From contig CM055098.1 of NCBI GenBank assembly GCA_029204225.1, positions 11,927,552-11,991,551 of the forward strand: a DNA stretch of 64,000 bases. Reading direction: 5' to 3'. The position numbers and the translations under genes were made by a program. This document shows, in pieces, positions 47,290 through 56,960 of this stretch. A model generated the notes under the pieces. That model did not search any database, was not told the origin of the DNA, and saw only the letters and a list, made by a program, of their open reading frames with translations. The DNA is from Diphasiastrum complanatum. Taxonomy: Eukaryota; Streptophyta; Lycopodiopsida; Lycopodiales; Lycopodiaceae. The stretch's first letter is position 1. Each line of letters opens with the position of its first letter.

Positions 47290-48114
47290 TCAGAATGCCA
47301 TAGCTGCATGAGAGTCTTTGATATCCTCTGCTGAAAATGAAGATGTAAGTTCCACTTCAGTCGATTTCCTCTCTCGGATCTCTCCTACTTTTCGGAGTGC
47401 AACCTGAAGTTGACCAGCTGCCGCCAAATATTGTGCCGATTGAATAGTAGTGAGAATTTTCAGCATTTTCATTAATGACTCCTTTCTAAGGTTGTCGGCA
47501 TCAATCAAAAGATCTTCCAGCAGCTTCAGTTTCTCATCAACCGCATCCTCAAAAATACTGGTAGTATCTTCTCCCTCATTAGAAGGTTGCAGAACAGTTA
47601 CAACCTGCTCAGCCAGACTAAGAAGAGGCTGGTCTGCCATACCCTGCTGTAACATTGCCATTCGGTGCGACAATTCTTCTTCCTCCTTGAGTGTCTGTTT
47701 TTGTAAGTTGTTAATAAGTTCAAGCTGCTTGGCTGAAAGACCAGCCATGGACGGTATGTCTATCCCTTCCAGAAAGTCTGCGAGTTCCGCTTCAATCATC
47801 TGCCCAGCCTCAGCATATGCCAGTTGGAAAACCATCGTAGGCCGCCATCCACCTATCCACATAAACGCTTTTTCCATAGGAGTCTTCCAGGGGGCAGTCA
47901 TGGTCTCAAGAATGTCCTGCCTAGCAGCACTATGTTTTGCTTCATAGTAATGTTCGTAATGTTTCACTACCTTTTGGACGAGCTTCTGTAGCTCATCCTC
48001 TCGTATGTCAGTCTCCAACGTCTGCAACAGCTCTTCGAGCTGCTGCTTCTGTATATCGCTCCAACATTGGAAAAAGTCTTGAAAGTCTTCATTGTGAGGC
48101 CCCTTTAGAGTCAT
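47290..48114 (-). CDS. DOG1-domain protein
   Basis: Single-exon frame of 274 residues, close to the usual length of DOG1-like proteins. Family blocks in order: FQDFFQCWSDIQKQQLEELL (residues 10-29), WIGGWRPTMVFQLAYAEAGQ, LSAKQLELINNLQKQTLKEE with ELSHRMAMLQQGMAD, a hydrophobic ILTTIQSAQYLAAAGQLQVA and LRKVGE. This is the DOG1 domain, found alone in DELAY OF GERMINATION 1 proteins and C-terminal to bZIP in TGA factors. No bZIP precedes it. Arabidopsis DOG1 controls seed dormancy; in this plant the role is unknown and could be stress or growth regulation. The ATG at 48114 puts the first motif at residue 10, as in relatives, and no upstream bZIP frame is visible. The stretch is less AT-rich than the neighbouring transposons. 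The frame is free of stops, so it is likely functional. Confidence 0.88.
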   Translation of the reverse strand: MTLKGPHNEDFQDFFQCWSDIQKQQLEELLQTLETDIREDELQKLVQKVVKHYEHYYEAKHSAARQDILETMTAPWKTPMEKAFMWIGGWRPTMVFQLAYAEAGQMIEAELADFLEGIDIPSMAGLSAKQLELINNLQKQTLKEEEELSHRMAMLQQGMADQPLLSLAEQVVTVLQPSNEGEDTTSIFEDAVDEKLKLLEDLLIDADNLRKESLMKMLKILTTIQSAQYLAAAGQLQVALRKVGEIRERKSTEVELTSSFSAEDIKDSHAAMAF

Positions 48115-48119
48115 TTTCC

Positions 48120-49080
48120 CAAGAGCGGTATGTCAAAGCTGTAGCTGCAAGTCACAAGGAAAACAAGAACGTTGGTAATGGGAAGTCAGCGAAGTGACAA
48201 ACCGGTGTGGGACCAACAAAAGAGAAGGTAAATTTATACAAACATAACTGAGCTATATTCTGTAAAACTGCTGTAAGAATATAAGCAAATGTATGGCGTA
48301 ATGATCTATAGTGCATGGTGTGAGCTCGGCCACTCAAATCCGAATCCCTGACCACGCATGGGCGGATATGTACCAAAAGAAAAAATTTGTGCAAGAAAGA
48401 CGATATTAGTGAAAAAACCAACTGCTTAGGGGTTTTGGGAGTGATCGTATAAGGCAAGACGAAGTAACAATAAAAGAAAAGCATAAGCCAAAGGGAATCA
48501 AGGACATATTATTGCCATTCAAAAAGCTTCCAAGACGAACGAACCTGGATGACCCTCGGCTCAACGGGCGATTCTGCAACAAAGCACTCCGCAATCGCAA
48601 ACAAAAGTTAGCTCTACCATTCAGACCGACCTACAAAATGGTTACCGCAAATCCATGGACGATTACGGGGGCCACGAGTGCTGCCCATGTACAGTGCAGA
48701 GATCAGAATGATCCACACACACACATGCGGTCACTGCTCGCAATAAAATCTGAACACTCACACCATATTTTCTCTTTTTCTCGAAATGCTGCCTGCCTCA
48801 GGCACGTTCTGGGTTGTTATTCACAGCTTGTTTCTAAAAGCGTCGCAGCTTTTGATTGGATGGCGCTGAGACTGGAAGGGATGGGCACGCCTCTGCTGCA
48901 TTCTTTCGTTCTGCCGCCTATAAACACTGTCCAATGTCCAACGGCCACCTGGCAGACTATGGAATCTAGACTTTATAAAAGAAAGCTAACTCCATCTACC
49001 CAATCAACTCATAGTTTAGATAAGGTAATGGGATTGTTGGTCACTATTTTGCCCAGTTTTTTGATTCATTAAAAAGTAGA
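48120..49080 (-). promoter_or_regulatory. Upstream region of DOG1-domain gene
   Basis: Single-copy-looking DNA, less AT-rich than the flanks, probably the promoter and 5' UTR of the DOG1-domain gene. A plus-strand TATA-like CTTTATAAAAG at about 48970 and CCTATAAAC at about 48918 could serve a divergent transcript; no gene was recognised after them. The open plus-strand frame at 48512-49072 matches nothing I know. Confidence 0.35.
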
Positions 49081-49116
49081 ATAGACCTATTTTTTTTTTA
49101 ACCATGTGGCAGCGTC

Positions 49117-49197
49117 GGATTGTTCTAAAAAAGGTCCAACAATCCATTATGCAATGGAATGGGCCGGGCAGAATGGCCTGTGCCCGGCCCATTCCAT
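49117..49197. repeat. Two adjacent perfect hairpins
   Basis: GGATTGTT (49117-49124) pairs with AACAATCC (49138-49145). ATGGAATGGGCCGGGCA (49154-49170) pairs exactly with 49181-49197 around a 10-bp loop. The second arm is GC-rich in AT-rich surroundings and contains TGGGCC. Confidence 0.8.
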
Positions 49198-49199
49198 AG

Positions 49200-49797
49200 T
49201 ACCTAATGTACATAAACAACAACCCAAGCCTCATCAAATTATTTTCCTAAAGGAAAACTATACAATGCAAAATAACACCACAATTATTAGCATACAATGG
49301 AGGGAGGTAGTCTAGTGACTAGTAAGTGACCCACCTATCGTAATTAGCTAGAAAGCAGCTAAAAAATGCATAGCAAATTGCAAACACATATAGGCCGAAA
49401 GTGCAGCAAACTTAGTAGAGGAACCCTAAAAAATCAGCTGATTTCACGTTGTCCATATAATTCATAACATAGAAAGCCTGCATGCATGCCAAAAGGTGAG
49501 TGAAGCCCTAGCTATATAATGAGAGTCACCTGACAAGATAGAACATACAGTGAGGTGGGGTGGAGCCTCCTAATGACTCAGCAAATGCGCGAAGTCCACC
49601 CAAAAGTACTTGATATAGTGAAAGAACAGGTGCTCAAAGTAGGTGCTAAAATAATGTTGGCCATTTATAGTACCATGCAATGCTCAATGCACAAAGCATG
49701 TAAATAAATACTAAAGGCCCACACAACCTCAATTTTATAAAGTTATGTAATTAAATACAAGTCAGACACCGCATAACGGTGCACTTGTACTACGCAA
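49200..49797. other. Spacer
   Basis: AT-rich DNA with no recognised gene or repeat. Confidence 0.45.
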
Positions 49798-50073
49798 TGT
49801 TAGAAATCAATGACAAACTTCATTGTTACACTTCTTAGTTACTGTACACGATGTACTTTATTGTTGACAGCTGTTACCAATTGTAACTAGTCGTAGGCTA
49901 GTCTATTAGTCTACTCCTAGATTTTATCTCTCTATCAGGGTTCAGGGTTTATTTGTACATGTTACATTTAGTGCAATAGAGAGTGATAGAGTGATAGTGC
50001 ATGTTCTTCTTCTGTCTTCTTTGGTGATTGCTTACCGAGTGAATGCTTGATGTTGTTTATCTAATTATTGACA
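49798..50073 (+). repeat. 5' LTR of copia element
   Basis: Starts TGTTAGAAATC and ends ATTGACA directly before a perfect primer-binding site at 50074. Length 276 bp. No partner copy in the window. Confidence 0.7.
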
Positions 50074-50085
50074 TGGTATCAGAGC
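50074..50085 (+). promoter_or_regulatory. Copia primer-binding site
   Basis: TGGTATCAGAGC, a perfect match to the tRNA-Met site, directly after the LTR end. Confidence 0.9.
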
Positions 50086-50569
50086 TATGATAGTCCTACG
50101 AGCCTGATCAGTGGATACAGCTTGTCACAAACTCCGCAATGAAGTGAGAAAGTCACATGAGCTGAAAGCTTGGAGAGACAAAAACGGCTGGAATGAATCC
50201 TTCCTTGGTGTATTTTGTAGGTTTTGGGAGCTCAGAATCATCAGTGGGAAACGAAGACGCTGTCCCGAAGGCATCAGAAAGGCCAGGGTAGCATCAGACA
50301 GATTGAAAATCTGTTGAGTGGGGAGATTCTTACAATATTTTCTAGTTTTTGTGAAAAGTGCCATTTGTGAGAGAGGTTTGCCAAGAAATCTCTCATTTGA
50401 TTGTTTGGGACTGCCATTCAGAGTTTTGAGGCTTCATACTTTTCACATTACTGATCTTTGTTTGTCTGAACAATCACTTGCTTCGAAATCTTTGCAAAGA
50501 GAAGGCGGCGTAGCCATCGCGTCGAAGTGGAGAATCTAGAATATGAACTTTGAAAATTCTTATATTCTC

Positions 50570-50840
50570 TCTACTTTTCATCTTGATCTGTACTAGAATC
50601 GATTCAACACGCGAGAGGCCAAGAAGATCCCAAGCGGTCTTACATCTGTGCGCTGAATCGATATTGCATCCATAGAAGTAATATGGGATCAACGCGAGAG
50701 AGCCCAAGAAGATCCCGAGCAGTCGTACCGTGACCAGTGCGCTGAAACGATATTGCAAGTATCCGTACATATCTAATCAATGTGCAAACAGCCAAGTCAA
50801 GGACAAGGAGTAATACCTGTGTGCGCTGAATCGATATCAG
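50570..50840 (+). repeat. Direct repeats in copia leader
   Basis: TGTGCGCTGAATCGATA-type units recur at about 50647, 50738 and 50819. CGCGAGAG plus CCAAGAAGATCCC recurs at about 50613 and 50703. They lie between the primer site and gag. Confidence 0.7.
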
Positions 50841-51099
50841 GTGTACAACCAAGGTTGTACGGTCCTGTGGTGTGATAAATCTGGAGACAAGTTGTGTGCT
50901 CAGACTGAGCCATTTTTGTGATCCGGACTCATCGCAACTCTAAGTGAGAGTGTCCTTAATGAGTCAAGCAAATTGAAAGGAGCGCCGACTATGCAGTTTG
51001 AAAATTCAAACTGAAGAACATTCTGATGAAAAATTAGCTATGGGAGATCATGACAGGTGAAGAGACAAGGCCAATGATTGAAGAAGATCAACGGACATT

Positions 51100-51625
51100 T
51101 GAAGGAGAAAATAGAAAGCACAGAATGTCATCAACTTATCAGTTAGAGATGCAATTATTCCCTACATTTCGGATTCAGAAGGGCCGAAAGAAGCGTGGGA
51201 TACATTGAAGGCATTGTTTGAAACGACAAATACATCTCGAATACTATTTCTTAAGACAAAGTTGCATACATTGTGGATGGATGATGCTGATCACCTACTG
51301 AAGATCACAGAGATTCGTGACCAATTAGTAGTAGTTGGAGAGCAAGTACAAGATCGTGAGATCGTGCAATTGACATCGCAACAGGGAATTTGATCAAGCT
51401 CTTGCAGTCAGAGGACGTGGTGGCAGATTCAGTTGTGGAAGACACCAACAAGAGGTAGAAACTCAAATAGTGGATCGTTCCAACAATCTCAAGAACAATC
51501 CAATGATGGCCAAAATCGAGGCAATTGGCATCAAGGTGGAGGTCAAGGACGCGACAATCCATGGCAAAAGAAACCTGGGAATTGCTGATACTGCAACAAA
51601 TTTGGCCATTGGGAGCGTGAATGCT
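51100..51625 (+). pseudogene. Copia gag fragment with zinc knuckle
   Basis: The plus strand reads NVINLSVRDAIIPYISDSEG and PKEAWDTLKALFETTNTSRI, LFLKTKLHTLWMDD (51205-51393), then a Gly/Gln/Arg-rich linker and a CCHC knuckle near 51582 (YCNKFGHWEREC) with an in-frame TGA just before its Tyr. It is cut off by an unrelated LTR at 51626. It belongs with the LTR at 49798 and the primer site at 50074. Confidence 0.8.
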
Positions 51626-52474
51626 TGTTGGAAGTAAATCTACTTTCTACAGTGGCTAGGTCTAAAGCCTGGTTTCGTGCGTAGTATAGTGGTAGACTGG
51701 TCGTCCACCTTCTAAGTTCTACAAAGCTTAACTACTGTGAAATAAAAACATAAATGAAAAGGGAGCACCAAGGCTTCTCAATTGGTGTTCGGAATGGAAA
51801 CTAATTAAGGTGTGGCTAAGGCGGTACCCAACTAGCAAGGATCAACAATAAACTAGTTTTGCTAAGGCTTTCCAACTAGCAAACCGTAAAACTAATTCTA
51901 ACTCCCAAAGGAAAATAAAATAAGATTACGGCTAGTTAAGAATTAACAATACAAGCGTGCCACAATAAACCAATGAAAAGGAGTCAAGAGGAGGCCCGAG
52001 CACCTTCCCTCAAGCTACGCACCTTTCCAAAGGGAACACAAGTGAAATAGCAAAATAATCTCAAGAGAGAGCAATTTAACGTAATCTCAAAAGTGTTATT
52101 TTACAAGGGAAATGTCTCTCTTCTTATAGCAAGAAGGTACTTCCATAAGTCTCCACTAACTTATGGGATTAGAATTCTAACTTGCCATTCTAAGGCTTCT
52201 CCACTTCTAACTTTGAGCTCAAGTCTCTAAACTTAGAACTTTAAGATAACTTAGAATCTTTATTTCTAAGCTTAGGTTTCTAAGTTTCAGTTTCTATCTT
52301 AAGTTTTTAACTTAGACTCTTTAGAATTTATGTAAGTTTCTACTTTGGAATTTATGTAAGCTTCTACCCATGGTCTTATAACACACATGCCATAGTACAA
52401 GTTTATTAACAAGTACTCACACATGGACTTACAATACACGTGCCACAGTGTTTTATTTTACTTTGTTGCTAACA
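51626..52474 (-). repeat. LTR inserted into copia gag
   Basis: Bounded by TGTTGG and GCTAACA on the plus strand, 849 bp. On the minus strand it starts TGTTAGCAACAAAG directly after the polypurine tract TAAGGAGGGGGATAA, so it is the 3' LTR of a minus-strand element lying to the right. Confidence 0.75.
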
Positions 52475-53770
52475 TTATCCCCCTCCTTATTTAATTGGCG
52501 GTCCCACGCCAATGGTAATAGAAAGAACTCCGCTCCTTATGGTGTGGGAGGAGTCAAAATCGGTGCATCTTGTAGATATGAAACTTTGTGTGAAGTGTTG
52601 CTCTGTAGGAGATGAAGCTTTGAAGAGGTATGAGTGTCTCCAAAGATTTGACTCTGTGATGGTTTGTATTTCCAATTGCTCACGTTGATGATCAATGGAT
52701 GATGTACAAGAGCTTGGGTTGTTGAATATGGTATGAAAACTACACAAGGTGAAAATGAATGATAATGAGACGAAGATGAGGGTAAGTGGCAAGATGTGAG
52801 TCGGATATGGGGGTGGTGGTGGAGGTGAACGAATAGATCAAAGGTTTGTTGCTCATAGTTGTCTCTTGAAACATAATGTTGGCAGAACTATGATTGTCGC
52901 ATTGTAGCTTAATTGTACCATTGAGAGCTCCATGAAGGATTGCTTGGAATAGAGGCTCGAACGATCGCCTTTCCTTTTTTTTTTCTTTTTATTGCATAAA
53001 TTAGTGCCCTTTGAATAGTCAACAAGTGAATAACTTGCCGATTTCTTTAATTGCAAAAACACCTATTGTTGTTTTGTGAAAATCTTTTAAGGTCCTTTTG
53101 ATAATATGCTTGTCTTGGCTTGGCGGGAGTTCTGAATTGGCATCGTTTGTATGCTGCAGATGTTGTAGACTTGTCTGCTCGACGATGTGCTTTAAGTGAG
53201 AACTAGAGCAAGTTCAAAATGATCAAGCGGGTGGGAATGAGGTCTTGAAGCATGGATGAGACAAGTGAGATGAAGCTTCAAGATTAATTATATGGTGGAA
53301 CATGGGGGAAGGAATGGGTATGGATAAGGGATGATAGGGATCTTGTGTGTCTTTTTATATATGTTCATAACCAATGCTCAATGTACAATTTTTCAAAGAG
53401 TCATCATTGTTTGTCATTGAAAATGACATTTGTTCTTGGTGTTGTGTATCTATAATTCCATTCACTAATGGATTCGGAATTTCTTCGTCATTGCAACTTT
53501 TGAGCTTGTTGAAGTAGCTGGCATGGATATACAGCTGGAAAACATGGATTTTGTATCACTTACGTAAAATCAACTATATTGAAGGTGGTTGTGGTTTTTG
53601 TGAACATTTCATCTTGTTGGGAACAGTGGATCTTTTGTTGGACAATATTGGTAGCTAGATAATGTCCTCTATTGGTTTCCAAATAGAACATTTGTTGTGA
53701 AGTCACTTAACTGCTTTTATCCAACCCGTATGCTCATGGAAAAATACTGCTTGGAATCTTGTGCGACTGG
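52475..53770 (-). other. 3' internal region of the minus-strand LTR element
   Basis: Non-coding or heavily decayed DNA behind the polypurine tract. A Ser/Thr-rich frame on the minus strand (52487-52792) matches no domain. I could not tell whether the parent element is gypsy or copia. Confidence 0.35.
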
Positions 53771-53779
53771 TCGCTGGCT

Positions 53780-54096
53780 TGTTTCCTCTGAGTAGTGGTT
53801 TTCCCTCACGTTGTAAAGGACAGAATACGTAGAGGATGTATAGAAATCATGCAGATTGTGGACGATTTCGTGGTTAGGTCCACAAATTCTAATGATTTCT
53901 TCAAAGGGTCATCATTTGACGATGCAGATAGCTATTTATCACAGTTCGAGTCAATTACTATAGCCAATAAGGAAAACATTGACGAGGATAAAGCTAGAAT
54001 CCTACCAGGCCTTCTACGTAAGCAGGCGAGAATCTGGTATAGCCAGTTGGTTCCAACCAAGTATTTTGTGGTTCATGCCTTTCTCATTAATGATTA
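53780..54096 (+). pseudogene. Ty3/gypsy gag fragment
   Basis: The plus strand reads FFKGSSFDDADSYLSQFESI, EDKARILPGLLRKQARIWYS and QLVPT, the core of Retrotrans_gag. About 100 codons survive, ending just before a (CT)n run. Confidence 0.7.
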
Positions 54097-54130
54097 ACGG
54101 GCCAATTATTTTTCTAGAGATATGTTGTGG

Positions 54131-54133
<3 letters not shown>

Positions 54134-54193
<60 letters not shown>
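54134..54193. repeat. (CT)30 microsatellite
   Basis: Pure CT run followed by CTCTCTCAAGATTGCGACTG and further CTCTC-rich sequence to 54345. Confidence 0.95.
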
Positions 54194-54196
<3 letters not shown>

Positions 54197-54625
54197 ACTG
54201 TGCAGGTAGGTAGCTCTCTCAAGATTGCGACTGTGCATCTCTCTCAGGATCGCGACTGGAAGCTCTCTCTGGTAGCAGCTCTCTCCCAGGTACCATGCTC
54301 TCTCCCTAGTATCATGCTCACACACACACACTCTCTCTCTCAATAACTGATTTGAAAGATGTCATCCCCTAACAATGATGTTTTATGATTCAATAACCTC
54401 TCAGCTAAATATACTATGTTAATGTTTTTAGTCTTTAAATCAAAAACTTTATTTTGATGTCTTTTCAGCATGTATATCACCAAAACTGCATTCTTAGATG
54501 GCTTACAGTGCAAAATTCTTGCCCATTTTATTGGTCTGAAATGCCATTTGATGCAATGCTTACTTCTCAGTTCTCATTCACAACATATTGCTTCGGCTTC
54601 CAGGAAACAAACGCTTGAAGCTGGC

Positions 54626-54628
<3 letters not shown>

Positions 54629-54686
<58 letters not shown>
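54629..54686. repeat. (CT)n microsatellite
   Basis: Pure CT run, followed after about 14 bp by CTCTCTCAAGATCGCGAC, the same flank as the run at 54134. Confidence 0.95.
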
Positions 54687-54689
<3 letters not shown>

Positions 54690-54699
54690 TAGGCAAACA

Positions 54700-54825
54700 T
54701 CTCTCTCAAGATCGCGACATGGATAGATGTATTGTAACGAGCAGAAATGCTCTCTGAAGCAAGGCCAAAAGGAATCGTTTCAAATATTAAACAGGAATAC
54801 AAAAGCTTCTACTGAAGAACAAACT
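54700..54825 (-). pseudogene. Unrecognised ORF fragment, shared with 61951-62045
   Basis: The minus strand encodes SCLIFETIPFGLASESISAR and YNTSIH, nearly the same as a plus-strand frame at 61951-62045. I do not recognise the family. Confidence 0.45.
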
Positions 54826-54829
54826 CCAT

Positions 54830-55770
54830 AGATAAAGTATGCTCATTACTATACAAATACATATACAAAAGCCATATTGCTCAGCCACAAAATTAAATCA
54901 AAGCGAAAAAAGAGTGCATAAAGGAGGATAAGAAAACTGAGGTTGAGAGATGTAAATCGCTACCTTAAACAACTCTCCCGCTGTCACTGCCAATCGATGC
55001 TATCTGCCGAATTTTGGATTTCAAGAACACAAAAGGAAATGTGACAATTTGGAGCTAGTCAAGAGCATCAAAGGAAGGTTATTTGACAAATATGGTTATG
55101 GATCTATTTTTGCACGAGTCTTTAAACTCAATTAAGGTCAAAGGAATAGCAAGGAAATGATGTTCAAGTTTAATTTATTTGGTTTATCTCATGTTTGAGC
55201 TATTTCATGTGGATGTGTGCAAATTGTCAAGATATGAACAAACTAGCTATATTGTCTTGCAATATCTGATTGTTGGAGTTATACTAGAATTCTTGACTAG
55301 TTTAGCTTATGGAAATGAAGCTATTGGAAGTTCATTATGTCACTCATTCATGGCCAAGTCATCAAGTGTCGGTGATATTTTGTGGCAAGATGGAGATGAA
55401 GGCTCATTCATGGAGTTTTATGGTGGAAACATATCAAGAAAGAATTAACTTGGAAGAGACAAGCAAGCAAATGGTCATCACTCACATTTATTGTTTGGTT
55501 GTTGTAATTTTCCAAAAAGTTCAAAGTTTGAAACATGGAGGAATCATTTCATTCACAGTCTATTTGGCTCTTCATGTTCTAGTTATATCTTATGTGTAAA
55601 ATTGATGTAAGAAATAGTGAAGCATCCAATTTGGACACTATTCTCTATATCAATTATGAAAGATACTTTAGAACATTAGAAAACAGATCTATACTTAGGA
55701 TGAAGATCATTCTAAAGTTGGATCAAAGTAGTATGATTAAAACTATGCCAAAACTAGTTGAGGAGGGAGC
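54830..55770 (+). other. Unrecognised sequence before a family B LTR
   Basis: Open plus-strand frames (55179-55448, 55309-55599, 55592-55774) match no known domain. The last (CKIDVRNSEASNLDTILYIN) resembles a piece at 27085-27170. A polypurine tract GAGGAGGGAGCG precedes the LTR at 55772, so this is the 3' internal part of a retrotransposon. Confidence 0.4.
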
Positions 55771-55771
55771 G

Positions 55772-56330
55772 TGAGAGATTACAACAAGTTTAGTCATATT
55801 TTGGTAAATTGTCATTATGAGGCCAACACTCATTTTAGACTTAGAAATAAACTTTTTGAAGTTATTTTAGTTTAAAATACATTCAATAAACACTTTTTGA
55901 AAGTGTGAAAAAGTTAGTAGTCAAATTTGAGAGAGATTCAAATTTGAACTTTGGGTACATTGAATCTAATCCCAAAATAATAGGGTTTTTCATCTTGGAA
56001 GGAAAGCCAAGTGGCCAAATAAAATTTGGACCTACTATATATTGTTGTAATTCATGGAGAATATGATCTTCTCTCTTCTCTTTCTCATTTCATCATTATA
56101 CATGGTTCTCTTTGGGATCTACTTATTGGTGCACTCTCATGATGTCATCTTGCAATTCTATGTGTAAAATGATCATTTATTGCTATTTTTGGTTCCACAC
56201 GTGTGAAATACAATAGGGTACTATAATTGTACGGACAACAACTATAGTTTATGGTTTGGTTCATGTTTGATCAATATTTCTTAGAGTTTGCATCTCATTT
56301 TATATATAGATGCTGATTTTTTTACGCAAA
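55772..56330 (+). repeat. LTR, family B copy 3
   Basis: Starts TGAGAGATTACAAC after a polypurine tract and is collinear with 38843-39420, including CACACGTGTGAAATACAATA. The 3' border is not certain. Confidence 0.75.
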
Positions 56331-56960
56331 ATTGTTGGTTGCTCCTTATTGTAACCAAAGATCAAGGACATGGATTGGATCTTGAATGATCTGAAATCTT
56401 TCACAATCAATCTTGTGATTGCATTGGTGATCCAATATTTGGCATGACTACATTCACAAACTCATATTGGTGGTGTTGAATTGAAGTTGTATAATACTAA
56501 TCAAAGAAGACTTCATTCCATGACGATCTCAAGCTTACTCATGCACTTTCAATAATGCAAATTGAACTAATTCTGTTTTTCATCATGAAAGGTATATATA
56601 GGAAAAAAAATACAAACATGGTTACATATAGGACATCTGCCTATTTACTCAAGCAACATTAAACTAAAACACACATAGATGCCTTAGTACACATAGGATG
56701 TCACATAAATACGTTCCATAAAGGAGGACACATAACAAGAGCCATGCTTGCTTAGTTGTTTGTGTTTCCCCTTTTCTAAAGAAGAGAGTACGTGGTCGAT
56801 ACCACTAAAAAGAGATTCAACCGTTTAAGGTGTGGTGAGTTCCACCATCGTAGCTATTAAAGATATAATGAAAAACTAACATGTCCTTATAACACCTTAA
56901 CTAGAGAAAACTCGATAATATAATTTCATGCAGCAGCCTTTGTATGATGGTAATAATATT
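56331..56960. other. Spacer downstream of lectin gene
   Basis: AT-rich DNA with no recognised gene. It probably holds the 3' UTR of the minus-strand lectin gene nearest 56960. Confidence 0.4.

Noticed and set aside
47450-47947. 165-codon plus-strand ORF
   Set aside because: Antisense shadow of the DOG1-domain gene.
48512-49072. 186-codon plus-strand ORF
   Set aside because: No domain and no codon or motif support; it lies in the upstream region of the DOG1-domain gene and may be chance.
51660-51720. tRNA-like 5' half (GTAGTATAGTGGTAGAC)
   Set aside because: Resembles an A box, but no B box or acceptor stem follows at the right distance, and it lies inside an LTR.
54014-54343. Arg/Glu repeat protein
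   Set aside because: Translation of the (CT)n/(GA)n microsatellite, not a gene.
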